DNA from: Pseudomonadales bacterium
GTDB taxonomy: Bacteria > Pseudomonadota > Gammaproteobacteria > Pseudomonadales > Halieaceae
Assembly (NCBI GenBank): GCA_024234735.1
Contig: JACKNV010000001.1
Location: 867,378-931,377 of the forward strand
Length of the DNA stretch: 64,000 nucleotides
Direction of reading: 5' to 3'
Each line of letters starts with the position of its first letter. The first letter of the stretch is position 1. The notes under the pieces are model-generated. The model saw nothing but the letters and a program-made list of their open reading frames with translations. It did not search any database and had not been told where the DNA came from. The translations under genes and the position numbers were made by a program. This document shows positions 6,586 to 14,715 of this stretch, one piece after another.

Positions 6586-9234
6586 TCAGAAGCTGACCCG
6601 CAGACCCACCTGGTAGTTGATACCCGGCTGCCAGTTTTCGTAGGGCCGATCGCCCTGCGTCCACTCGATCTTGGTGTCGAAGATGTTGCCGGCCTTGGCC
6701 TCGAGTTCCAGGTTGGATTCCTTCCAGGCAAACTCGTACTTGAACAACAGGTCGACGACGCCCCTGGCCTCCTCGATGATATCCGGGGCGTTGTTGTCCC
6801 CCACCAGGACGATGCGCTCGTCGGTGTAGTTGTACAACAGGCTGCCGGTAATGCCCAGGTCGTAATCCACGTAGGACAGCTGGATGTTGCCCAGCCAGTC
6901 CGACTGGCCGGTCATCTTGCGCTCGTTGGAGTACAGCGGGGCGATCTGCCTGCCACCGGTCAGGGGCACGTCGGCGGCGGTTTCCCCGGAACCCAGCAAG
7001 GTCACCTTTGAATCGATATAGGAGACATTGAAAGCGACATTGAAGCCGTCCCACACCGGGTCGAGGTCGAACCAGGTGGCCAGTGGCAGTTCCTTGCGGA
7101 CGTCGTATTCGACACCCTCCAGCTCCGCCTTGTCGGCGTTGAACCAGGTGTAGATATCACCCTGCGCCTGGATCTTGGCCAGTTCGATGGGATTGTCGAA
7201 CTCCTTGTAGAACAAACCCAGGGACATTTCATCCGCGGAGCCGAAATACCACTCCCAGCGCACGTCGTAGTTGGTCAGATCGGCAGGCTCGAGGAACACG
7301 TTTCCGCGGTACAGGTTCTGGTCCTCCGGGTTGCGCAGGGTCGAGCCGGTCACCTCCAGCAGGCTGGGCCGGTTGACCGTCTCGGAATAGGCGCCGCGCA
7401 CCTGCATGTTCTCGATGAACTCCCAGGTGACCGACACCGCCGGCAGGGTATCGTCGAAGTTCCGCTTCACCTTGTTTTCGGTGCCGGGCTCGGTATTGCC
7501 ACCCCAGGCATCGGCCTCGATGGTCGTATCCTCCTGGCGGACGCCCACCTGCACCCGAACCGTGGGCAGCACCTGGGAATCCAGCGACAGGTAGTAGGCC
7601 TCGACTTTCTCCGAGGACTTGGCGTAGGGGTAGATGCCGCTGGCGTTGGCGGCGCTGTTGGAGAAGTCCCGGACGCTGACGTATTCATCGATCCAGTTAT
7701 CGTCTCCGAATATCTGGTTGGGCGTCTCCCAGGGCACGTAGTAAGGCGCGGAAGACGTGATATCGAAGCGGAACAGTCGGTCCGTGCTGTTGCGCTTGCG
7801 ATCGTAGTCGGAAACACCGGCACTGACCACGCTGTCGATACCCAGCACGGTAAACGGCAACTCACCGTCCAGGCCGTACTCGTCTATGCTGTCGTTGAGC
7901 TTGCTGTAGTTCCTTTCCGGAGCCTGGTACACATCGCGCAGGTCGCCGGCCGCCTGGCTGTTGGAACTGACCATTTCCATCATGCCACTGTTGCCCTCGG
8001 CGTAGGTGTAGCTGCGCGTATCGGGTGCATCGCGCTTGCCGCTGCCGTCCACGGCACGCCATTCGATCAGCGCATCGTTCAGAGACGGCAGGTAATGGCT
8101 GCCGCTGAGCTGGTAGGATTCGATCTGGTTCTCGGTCCACTGCAGCAGGTAGCTTTCCACCGGCGTGCCGTTGGCGACGTTGTCCTCACTGGAAAGCCCC
8201 TTGTCCTGTTGCACCTGGTCGGTGGTCTGGCGCAGCTTGGTGGCGTTGAATACAATCGAATTGTTTTCGTCCAGTTCCAGGCCGATGCTGCCAAAGGCGC
8301 TGATATCGATATTCTGGGTGGTGATGGCCCGATCGTACTGCACGGTCTGGTTGGCACCCCCGTCGACGCCGGTGAACTCATAGCGCCGCAGATCCTTGTC
8401 GGTATTCACCCAGCGATTCTGGTATTTGTAGTTGCCGATCACGCCCAGCACCATATCGTTGCTGAACTCCAGGCGCTTGCCGAACTCCGCTTCGCCGATA
8501 TAGAACGGCTTCATGTTTGTCTCGCGAATGTCCCACTTGTCATAGAAGCCGGCACCCAGATTGGCGCGCTCGGGATACACGGTCTGGTCAAACTCGGTAG
8601 TGGTCAGTGCCTGCACCGGCGTAGGAATGGCCCGGGTGCCGTCATCGTACCCCCAGTTGTCATCCTTGCCGCCACTGTAGGTAAGGCCGTCGCCACCGGT
8701 GGTCTTGGAGTTGCCGCCCGCTGCCAGTTTCAGGATCAGGTAATCCTCGTCCGGGGTGGTTTTGGTGCGAATATCCACCACGCCGCCTGAAAAGTCGCCG
8801 GGGTACTCGACGGAATAGGTTTTCTGGACCAGCAGGCTCTTGACGATATTGTTCGGCACGATATCCAGGGGCACGGTCTTCTGGAACGGCACCGGGCTGG
8901 ATATACGCGCCCGGTTCAGCAGCGTGGAGGAGTAGCGTTCCCCCAGCCCCCGTACATACACGTACTTGCCGCTCACCAGGCTGAGCCCCGCCACCCGGGA
9001 AAGGGCCGCACCGACGTTGGTCTCCGGCACGAAGTTGAGGTCCTCGGTGTCGAGCACGTTGGATATTTCCGAGGTATCACGTTTTTCTTCGGGTACGAAT
9101 TCGCCGAGCACGAAGACCTCCTCGATCTCCATGCCCGGGTCGGCGTTCTCGATCTCGGGCACCTGCGCCGCAAGCATGGGCGCATGCAGGCCCAGGGCCG
9201 CTATCACCGCCACTGACAATTGATTTCGCTTCAT
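6586..9234 (-). CDS. TonB-dependent outer-membrane receptor
   Basis: An 882-residue gated outer-membrane receptor that imports a ligand with energy from TonB-ExbBD. The start chosen is ATG 9234, preceded by GGAGAGAGGGAA, which gives the signal peptide MKRNQLSVAVIAALGLHAP ending near AAQ; an in-frame codon 27 bp further upstream has no such site. A TonB-box-like EIEEVFVLGEF follows the cleavage site. The plug domain includes VRGLGERYSSTLLNRARISS and GDFSGGVVDIRTK; a 22-strand barrel follows and ends in the terminal Phe typical of outer-membrane proteins. It is third after a lipoprotein and a triplicated beta-helix protein on the same strand. The ligand is unknown. The nearby Pho genes suggest a phosphorus compound, which is inference. 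Confidence 0.93.
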   Translation of the reverse strand: MKRNQLSVAVIAALGLHAPMLAAQVPEIENADPGMEIEEVFVLGEFVPEEKRDTSEISNVLDTEDLNFVPETNVGAALSRVAGLSLVSGKYVYVRGLGERYSSTLLNRARISSPVPFQKTVPLDIVPNNIVKSLLVQKTYSVEYPGDFSGGVVDIRTKTTPDEDYLILKLAAGGNSKTTGGDGLTYSGGKDDNWGYDDGTRAIPTPVQALTTTEFDQTVYPERANLGAGFYDKWDIRETNMKPFYIGEAEFGKRLEFSNDMVLGVIGNYKYQNRWVNTDKDLRRYEFTGVDGGANQTVQYDRAITTQNIDISAFGSIGLELDENNSIVFNATKLRQTTDQVQQDKGLSSEDNVANGTPVESYLLQWTENQIESYQLSGSHYLPSLNDALIEWRAVDGSGKRDAPDTRSYTYAEGNSGMMEMVSSNSQAAGDLRDVYQAPERNYSKLNDSIDEYGLDGELPFTVLGIDSVVSAGVSDYDRKRNSTDRLFRFDITSSAPYYVPWETPNQIFGDDNWIDEYVSVRDFSNSAANASGIYPYAKSSEKVEAYYLSLDSQVLPTVRVQVGVRQEDTTIEADAWGGNTEPGTENKVKRNFDDTLPAVSVTWEFIENMQVRGAYSETVNRPSLLEVTGSTLRNPEDQNLYRGNVFLEPADLTNYDVRWEWYFGSADEMSLGLFYKEFDNPIELAKIQAQGDIYTWFNADKAELEGVEYDVRKELPLATWFDLDPVWDGFNVAFNVSYIDSKVTLLGSGETAADVPLTGGRQIAPLYSNERKMTGQSDWLGNIQLSYVDYDLGITGSLLYNYTDERIVLVGDNNAPDIIEEARGVVDLLFKYEFAWKESNLELEAKAGNIFDTKIEWTQGDRPYENWQPGINYQVGLRVSF

Positions 9235-9333
9235 TTCCCTCTCTCCGCCCACGGGAAACACACTGCTTTCCCAGGCTAATCAGATAACGGCGGGGGCTAT
9301 GCCCGGCCGTCTTGGTACTAATCCGGTGTCAGT

Positions 9334-9362
9334 GCAGGGTGCGGGCGATAACCGCACCCTGC
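9334..9362 (-). other. Intercistronic 11-bp hairpin between beta-helix gene and TonB receptor gene
   Basis: GCAGGGTGCGG and CCGCACCCTGC form a perfect 11-bp stem with a 7-nt loop, about 27 bp after the beta-helix stop. No T run follows, so it looks more like a 3'-end stabiliser or attenuator than a full terminator, allowing some read-through into the receptor gene. Confidence 0.6.
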
Positions 9363-9388
9363 CGCTCTTGCAATGAACCGATGTCAGC

Positions 9389-12300
9389 CTACAGGCCGAA
9401 CACCCAGGCACCCTTCCAGCTGTTGATGTCCGAACCGATCACCTGGACCTGGTCGAAGAAGCCGTTGCTGGGCAAGCTGCCGGCGGGCGGCGTGGAGCCG
9501 TCCTGGGTGACGTTGGGGGCACCGTCGAGGTAGTTCTGCAGCTCAGGATCCACACCGCCGGAGACGGTGGCGCACCCCAGGGAAACACTGCTCAGGTTGA
9601 TGTCCACACCCAACAGGGCTACCGACTCGCCACTCACTTCCATACACACGGCGGAACCGGTGACGTTGGAGTTGTAAATGTCGGCGCCAGTGCCGCGGCG
9701 CAGCAGAATCCCTCTTTCGCCCTCATTGCCGACGATGGTCATATTGGCGATGCTGGGGTTGGAACGCGGCAGGGCGTTTTCATCTCCCTCGCGGTTATCG
9801 GCCTCGATACCGTTGTCGCCGGCGTCGCTGGCCTGCGTGATGTGCAGGAACTGTACGTTGCCGGTCCAGCCGTCGGTCCAGTCCAGGGAATCATCGGCGT
9901 TGCCGGAAAGCACCACGTGCTTGACGTTCACCGTACCGCCGAAGAACTCGATACCGTCGTCGAGGTTGTTGTGCACCTGGACGTAGTCCACCTCAGTGCC
10001 CGAACCGACGCCCTGGAAGGCGATACCGTTGAGCTGGTTTTCCGGGTCGACATTGGAGCCCGCGTACTTGACCACCACGTAGTTGAGTACGCCGCTGTCA
10101 TCCCCGGGCAAATTGCCGCCAAACAGGCCGGAGTTGGCTTCGCCTTCCTTGGTGCACGCGGCGGTGCCACCCTCGGCGCCTTCCGGACAGTCGTTGATCG
10201 GCGCGTTGCCGTTGATTACCAGGCCGCCCCACAATCCGCGTGCGTTGGCGAGGTTACCCGAGCCCTCCACATCCTCGATGGCGGTGAATACCACCGGCGA
10301 CACGTCAGTACCGTTGGCGAGGATTCGCGAGCCGCGAGAAATCACCAGGAAGTCCTCGTCGTCGTTACCGACTATGGTGGTACCGGACTGTATGGTGAGC
10401 ACTGCCGAGTTGCTGTTGTCGTCCCCGATCACGACCTTACCGTCGAGCACATAGTAGTTGTCGCGGGTCAGCGTCAGGTCGGTGATGATGGTGCCGGACA
10501 GGGTACAGCTCGGCGTACCGTTGATCTCTGCACCCTCGGAAGTGCCTGACGGGCAGCCAAAGGTCGGCGGCGTGGTATTGGTCGTACCCACGGTCCAGCC
10601 GGCCACCCAGTCGTTGGCCGGGCCTTCCACGGCGCCGATGTAGTCGGTGGCGTCGAAGAAGGTATCGCCGGACAGGTCAGCCGGCTCGACCGCGCCGCCA
10701 CCCTGGGCGACATTGCTGTTGTCGAGGAACGCCTGTACCTCGGCGGTGCCACCCTCCACCACTTCCGGGCAATCGAGTGACACGCCGTCGAACACGATAT
10801 CCGTCTCCAGCAGGGCAAGCGACTCGCCGGAGATGTCCAGGCACGTGGCACTGCCGGTCACGTAGGAATTGTAGACGAAGGCTCCGGTTCCGCGCCGCAG
10901 GCGCACGCCCCGCTCGCCGCTGTTGCCGTTGATGGTCATGTTGGCGATGCTGGGCATGGAGCGCGGCTGGGCATTCTCGTCGCCCTCGCGGTTGTCCGCC
11001 TCGATGCCGTTGTCACCGGCATCCTCGGCCTGGTCGATCTGCAGGAACTGGATATTGCCCTGCCAGCCGTCGGTCCAGTCCAGGGAGTCGTCGGCGTTAC
11101 CGGTCAGAACCACGTACTTGGCGCTGACGGTTCCGCCGAAAAACTCGATACCGTCATCCAGGTTGTTGTAGACCTGCACGAACTGTACCGAGGTACCGGA
11201 GCCCACGCCCTGGAAGGCGATACCGTTGAGCTGGTTTTCCGGGTCGACGTTGGAGCCGGCATACTTGACGACCATGTAGCGGAGACTGCCGCTGGAATCA
11301 GTGGCGTCGGCACCGCCGAACAGGCCGGAGTTGGCCTCCCCTTCCTTGGTGCATGCGGCGGTACCGCCTTCAGCACCCTCCGGGCAGTCGTTGATCGGGG
11401 CATTACCGTTGATGACCACTCCGCCCCACAGGCCGCGGGTGGTTTCGGTGGCGTTGCCCAGCAGGTCCTCCAGGCCGGTAAAGGTCACCGGTGCGTTGCG
11501 GGTACCGTTTACTACCAGTTGTGAGCCGCGGGAGATTACCAGGAAGTCGCTGCTGGTACCCCCGTATACGGTGGTGCCGGCTTGCACGGTCAGGGTCGCC
11601 GAGTTGGCGTTATCGCCCCCGATCACGACCTTGCCAACCAGCTCGTACAGGTTGCCGGAAGTCAGCTCCACATCCTCGGTAATCTCGCCGCTCAATTCAC
11701 AGACACGGGTGCCGTCGATATCCCCGGACGCCTCTTCGGTGCCGGCCGGACAGCCCAGTGAGGGAACACCCGGGTTGCTGACGGAGCCGGCGACTGTCCA
11801 GCCATCGGTCCAGTCGGCCGCGCCCGTAGCAAACGCGCCAACGTAGTCAACCGCCTCGAAAAATGAGTTGCTCGGCGGCACGGCACTGACTTCGCCGCCG
11901 TCGGTGGAGACCTCGTCAGCACTGTCGAGATAGGCCATGACCACACCGCTGTCGTCGCCGGTAACGGTTTCCTCGCAACCAAAGCTGGTGCCGCCAATGG
12001 TCAGGTCGGAGCCCAGCAGCCCCAGGGACTCGCCCTCGACACGCAGGCAGCTTCCGGACTCAGTGACGATAGAGTTGGTCAGGAACAGACCGGTGCCGCG
12101 CCGCAGGCGCAGGCCGTTCTCACCAGGCAGGCCGTAACCTGACATATTGCTGATGGCGGGCATGGAGCGCGGCAGCGCGTTTTCATCGCCCTCGCGGTTG
12201 TCGGCTTCAATGAGGTTATCGCCGCCGTCACTCTGTTCCATGTACAGGAACTGGATATTGCCCTGCCAGCCATCTGTCCAGTCCAGCGAATCGTCCGCGT

Positions 12301-12800
12301 TACCGGTCAGTACCACGTGGGTGGCGCTGACAGTGCCGCCAAAGAACTCGATGCCGTCATCGAGATTGTTGTGCACCTGTACATAGTCCACTTCGGTACC
12401 GGAGCCCACGCCCTGGAAGGCGATACCGTTGAGCTGGTTTTCCGGGTCGACGTTGGAGCCGGCGTAGCTGACCACCACGTATTTGAGAATACCGGAATTG
12501 TCCTCGGGCTGGTCGCCGCCGAAGGTACCGGAGTTCGCCTCCCCTTCCTTGGTGCAGGCGGCGGTGCCGCCCTCGGCGCCCTCGGGGCAGTCGTTGATCG
12601 GCGCGAAGCCATTGATGACCAGCCCGCCCCACAGGCCGCGTGCGTTGGAGGCGACGCTGCCGGTTACGGCCTCATAGGCTGTGAAGGTGATTGGCTGCTC
12701 TGCGGTACCCTCGGCGTCTATCTGGCAACCCTGCTCGATCACCATGAAATCCGCTGAACTGCTGCCGGTGATGATGGCGCCCGGGGCGATTTCCAGGACG
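9389..12800 (-). repeat. Three in-frame ~1.2-kb direct repeats inside the beta-helix gene
   Basis: The marker TCGTTGATCG in the CPEGAEGG segment falls at 12591, 11388 and 10191 on the plus strand, giving periods of 1203 and 1197 bp (401 and 399 codons). Some segments are almost identical at nucleotide level in all three units, for example those near 10015, 11212 and 12415. Other segments, such as the module junctions, have diverged. This fits tandem duplication with partial gene conversion. Confidence 0.9.
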
Positions 12801-12886
12801 CAATCCTGCGCCTGGGCCTGCTGCCACCCGGCGAGAGCGAGACCGGCCGTCATTGCCGCATAAATCTTACACTTCTTCATGTCCAA
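9389..12886 (-). CDS. Secreted/surface protein made of three ~400-residue beta-helix-like repeats
   Basis: 1165 residues with a signal peptide (MDMKKCKIYAAMTAGLALAGW..., cleavage near AQAQ). The mature chain consists of three consecutive modules starting near residues 28, 378 and 777. Each contains GLWGG(L/V)VINGxAPIND, a two-cysteine CPEGAEGGTAAC segment, NNLDDGIEFFGGT and ADDSLDWTDGW. Short hydrophobic beta-strand steps rich in Gly, Asn and Asp suggest a right-handed parallel beta-helix. From memory, proteins with the WGGxVxxGxAP motif occur beside TonB receptors in Bacteroidetes and some Proteobacteria, without a firm function. It lies 6 bp after the lipoprotein gene and upstream of the TonB receptor, so an extracellular ligand-capture or surface role is plausible. 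No catalytic motif was recognised. Confidence 0.85.
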   Translation of the reverse strand: MDMKKCKIYAAMTAGLALAGWQQAQAQDCVLEIAPGAIITGSSSADFMVIEQGCQIDAEGTAEQPITFTAYEAVTGSVASNARGLWGGLVINGFAPINDCPEGAEGGTAACTKEGEANSGTFGGDQPEDNSGILKYVVVSYAGSNVDPENQLNGIAFQGVGSGTEVDYVQVHNNLDDGIEFFGGTVSATHVVLTGNADDSLDWTDGWQGNIQFLYMEQSDGGDNLIEADNREGDENALPRSMPAISNMSGYGLPGENGLRLRRGTGLFLTNSIVTESGSCLRVEGESLGLLGSDLTIGGTSFGCEETVTGDDSGVVMAYLDSADEVSTDGGEVSAVPPSNSFFEAVDYVGAFATGAADWTDGWTVAGSVSNPGVPSLGCPAGTEEASGDIDGTRVCELSGEITEDVELTSGNLYELVGKVVIGGDNANSATLTVQAGTTVYGGTSSDFLVISRGSQLVVNGTRNAPVTFTGLEDLLGNATETTRGLWGGVVINGNAPINDCPEGAEGGTAACTKEGEANSGLFGGADATDSSGSLRYMVVKYAGSNVDPENQLNGIAFQGVGSGTSVQFVQVYNNLDDGIEFFGGTVSAKYVVLTGNADDSLDWTDGWQGNIQFLQIDQAEDAGDNGIEADNREGDENAQPRSMPSIANMTINGNSGERGVRLRRGTGAFVYNSYVTGSATCLDISGESLALLETDIVFDGVSLDCPEVVEGGTAEVQAFLDNSNVAQGGGAVEPADLSGDTFFDATDYIGAVEGPANDWVAGWTVGTTNTTPPTFGCPSGTSEGAEINGTPSCTLSGTIITDLTLTRDNYYVLDGKVVIGDDNSNSAVLTIQSGTTIVGNDDEDFLVISRGSRILANGTDVSPVVFTAIEDVEGSGNLANARGLWGGLVINGNAPINDCPEGAEGGTAACTKEGEANSGLFGGNLPGDDSGVLNYVVVKYAGSNVDPENQLNGIAFQGVGSGTEVDYVQVHNNLDDGIEFFGGTVNVKHVVLSGNADDSLDWTDGWTGNVQFLHITQASDAGDNGIEADNREGDENALPRSNPSIANMTIVGNEGERGILLRRGTGADIYNSNVTGSAVCMEVSGESVALLGVDINLSSVSLGCATVSGGVDPELQNYLDGAPNVTQDGSTPPAGSLPSNGFFDQVQVIGSDINSWKGAWVFGL

Positions 12887-12892
12887 AGCTCC

Positions 12893-13282
12893 TTAGTTCC
12901 GGGCGATGCGCAGGGCACCACCCTCTATGCGGTAAACGTAGTCATTGCCCAGCAGTAAACCGCTGGGGTCCAGGGCACCGCCCGGGAGACAGGACACCGA
13001 GATGACATATACCGGCTTGCCGCCGGCGGTCTCGCCGGAGTCGGCGATACAGTCGCTGAGGTTGTCGGGGATCACGGAAGCGACCTCATCGCCCCCGGAC
13101 GGCGGGTCAACCGGTTCATTGGGGTCGGTGGGATCAGTCGGGTCGGTAGTGTCATCGGGGGGAATGACGACATTCCCTGGAGAGACATTGCTGGAAGCGC
13201 CCCCACAGCCGGTGAGCGCAGACAGGACACCTGCGAGACAAAGTGCCAGTAAGGCAGTTCGCGTACTTGATTGAGACGACAT
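12893..13282 (-). CDS. Small lipoprotein with Pro/Asp/Thr-rich spacer
   Basis: 129 residues. A signal sequence ends in the lipobox LTGC (Cys about residue 26), predicting a lipid-anchored periplasmic or outer-membrane protein. A flexible linker (DDTTDPTDPTDPNEPVDPP) then leads to a 70-residue globular tail with two cysteines (SDCIADSG and ISVSCLPGG), ending DYVYRIEGGALRIARN. I do not recognise the family. It is the first gene of an operon with the beta-helix protein and the TonB receptor, and a Pho-box-like repeat lies about 85 bp upstream. It may tether or assist the beta-helix protein. Confidence 0.8.
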   Translation of the reverse strand: MSSQSSTRTALLALCLAGVLSALTGCGGASSNVSPGNVVIPPDDTTDPTDPTDPNEPVDPPSGGDEVASVIPDNLSDCIADSGETAGGKPVYVISVSCLPGGALDPSGLLLGNDYVYRIEGGALRIARN

Positions 13283-13366
13283 GGTTAACCCCTATGGTTC
13301 ACTGAAAATATGGCGGCGCAGGCGGAACGCCCGATTCACCGACTGGCGCCATCGTAAGTTCCGCAG

Positions 13367-13384
13367 ATGACAGACCGGTGACCG
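13367..13384 (-). promoter_or_regulatory. Candidate Pho box upstream of lipoprotein/beta-helix/TonB operon
   Basis: On the minus strand the sequence CGGTCACCGGTCTGTCAT carries two TGTCAT-like heptamers spaced 4 bp apart, 13 of 18 positions agreeing with the consensus CTGTCATAAATCTGTCAT. The right half is perfect but the spacer is unusually GC-rich. It lies 84 bp upstream of the start codon. Confidence 0.5.
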
Positions 13385-13563
13385 GGATGTTGCAAAATGG
13401 TTACATTTCGCCGACACGCCCAGGCCCGGGGCCCCTACGCGACCCGCCCGCCAGGCGCACGAAGGCAGCCGCGGGCAAGCGGCGCCTGCAAGAAAAATCA
13501 ACCAAGGGTACGGGAACCCCCCGGCCGGGCAGCCGAAGGGCGATGAAACGGGCGGCTCAGCGC

Positions 13564-13920
13564 CTAGAGTGAAACGGTGACGTTGCGGAAACCCTGGGCG
13601 GCGCAGCTGTCACTGCTGACAAAAGACTCCAGCCGCTCATTGACCTGCTCGATATCATCCGAGGCGATGGAGAACATGAGACCATCGTAATACCCCAGCG
13701 CCTTGGCGAGGATGGCGTCGCGCTCACCCTCCTCGAACCCGTCCAGCACGGTGTGGGTTCGCTCGCCGTATTCCTCTTCGCTGAGGTAGCCCAGGGACTC
13801 CTCCGCGAGTACGCAGGCGAGCTGCCGCGAGGCGAAGAACTCCTCGGGCGCCAGCGACAGGGATAGGACTGGAGCGCTGGCGCACAACAGGCTCGTGACC
13901 AGCCATACTCTGGGATTCAT
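13564..13920 (-). CDS. Small secreted protein of unknown function, Pho-box controlled
   Basis: 118 residues. The N-terminal signal peptide (MNPRVWLVTSLLCASAPVLS) is followed by an acidic, mainly alpha-helical mature chain (SLAPEEFFASRQLACVL..., ALGYYDGLMFSIASDDIEQ). It contains two mature cysteines, which could form a disulphide in the periplasm. I do not recognise the family. A near-consensus Pho box ends 65 bp upstream of the ATG, the best in the window, so induction by phosphate limitation is likely. It is a single-gene unit between the lipoprotein operon and a divergent small secreted protein. Confidence 0.75.
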   Translation of the reverse strand: MNPRVWLVTSLLCASAPVLSLSLAPEEFFASRQLACVLAEESLGYLSEEEYGERTHTVLDGFEEGERDAILAKALGYYDGLMFSIASDDIEQVNERLESFVSSDSCAAQGFRNVTVSL

Positions 13921-13985
13921 CTGTTTCCTTCAATTTACCCGGGACGGGTACCAACTGTTAACAGGCGCGAATCTACCGCAGCTTC

Positions 13986-14003
13986 ATGACAGCTTTATGA
14001 CAT
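13986..14003 (-). promoter_or_regulatory. Pho box upstream of the 118-residue secreted protein
   Basis: The minus-strand sequence ATGTCATAAAGCTGTCAT differs from the consensus CTGTCATAAATCTGTCAT at only 2 of 18 positions. It lies 66 bp upstream of the ATG at 13920 and in the correct orientation. Confidence 0.8.
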
Positions 14004-14198
14004 TTTGTTTACGATCACAGCCTGGCAACAACCCGCTCTCACCGGAAAAGCACTTGGTATAGCGGGGTTTCCGGGCAGATATCCGTTACCATCAAAGAGT
14101 TTCATTATTATGAATCTTTTATTACATGGATGGCTTCCGGCGCGACTTTCAGGGTAGAGTTACCGTACCTTGCCTAGCACACTTCCTTTACTCTTTTA

Positions 14199-14216
14199 TG
14201 ACAGTTTGAAGACATA
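14199..14216 (-). promoter_or_regulatory. Second Pho-box-like repeat in the intergenic region
   Basis: Read on the minus strand, ATGTCTTCAAACTGTCAT agrees with the Pho-box consensus at 14 of 18 positions. Its orientation points to the minus strand, but it is closer to the plus-strand gene at 14304. It could serve that gene in reverse orientation, or act as an upstream site for the gene at 13920. Confidence 0.5.
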
Positions 14217-14303
14217 TAGCAAGGCACAGGATTCTGGTTGGAGCCAAAGGCCGCGACAGACGGCCGCGTGAGCATACGCGTGAATATAAAAGGAGACATG
14301 ACC

Positions 14304-14633
14304 ATGAAAACAAGCACCGGAATGATAGCCGCCGTAACCCTGTCACTGCTGGCCGGCAGCGCCCTGGCGGAACCCACCCGCGACTGTATGCTGGAGGGCA
14401 CCGTGTACAAGGGCGACAGTTCGGACCAGCAGGGCGTAAACGTGAAGTTTCACTCGGCCAGCAAATACGATGAGGACGCCAATTGCCGGATGCGGCGCGG
14501 CGAGAAGATGGAGTTCAAGCTGCCAGCCGACCCGCGAGTCAAGAATGCCGAGGATGGCAGCCCGGTGAAATACCGCTATCGCCAGGAAAGTGACGGTTCC
14601 AGCAAGACGGAACTGATCAGCGTCGGAGCCTGA
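14304..14633 (+). CDS. Small secreted protein of unknown function
   Basis: 109 residues from ATG 14304, chosen because AGGAG (14291-14295) is 8 bp upstream; the ATG at 14298 is only 2 bp from it. The signal peptide MKTSTGMIAAVTLSLLAGSALA is followed by a charged mature chain with two cysteines (TRDCMLEG, DANCRMRRG). It contains a probable beta-rich region (GTVYKGDS, NVKFHSASKY, VKYRYRQESDG). I do not recognise the family. It diverges from another small secreted protein across a region with two Pho-box-like sites. A strong hairpin separates it from the convergent porin gene. Confidence 0.75.
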   Translation: MKTSTGMIAAVTLSLLAGSALAEPTRDCMLEGTVYKGDSSDQQGVNVKFHSASKYDEDANCRMRRGEKMEFKLPADPRVKNAEDGSPVKYRYRQESDGSSKTELISVGA

Positions 14634-14647
14634 TCCCGGGAGAACCG

Positions 14648-14682
14648 CGGGCTCCTGCGACGGTTGGGGCCGCAGGAGCCCG
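14648..14682. terminator. Shared hairpin between convergent small secreted protein and porin genes
   Basis: CGGGCTCCTGCG and CGCAGGAGCCCG form a perfect 12-bp stem with an 11-nt loop, 14 bp after the stop at 14633 and 33 bp beyond the porin stop at 14716. No clear T run is present on either strand, so termination efficiency is uncertain. Confidence 0.6.
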
Positions 14683-14715
14683 TCATAGCAAACCTCCCGG
14701 TCGTCCCTGGCCGGG

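Larger units (their letters stand above)
13921..14303. other. Divergent intergenic region with two Pho-box-like repeats
   Basis: This 383-bp stretch lies between two small secreted-protein genes and is more AT-rich than its surroundings. It contains Pho-box-like repeats at 13986-14003 and 14199-14216, both oriented to the minus strand. A 34-codon minus-strand frame near 14100-14000 has no ribosome-binding site and is not called. Confidence 0.6.

Noticed and set aside
13378..13572. 64-codon plus-strand frame in the lipoprotein upstream region
   Set aside because: Arg/Pro-rich composition, no ribosome-binding site, and it covers the candidate Pho box.
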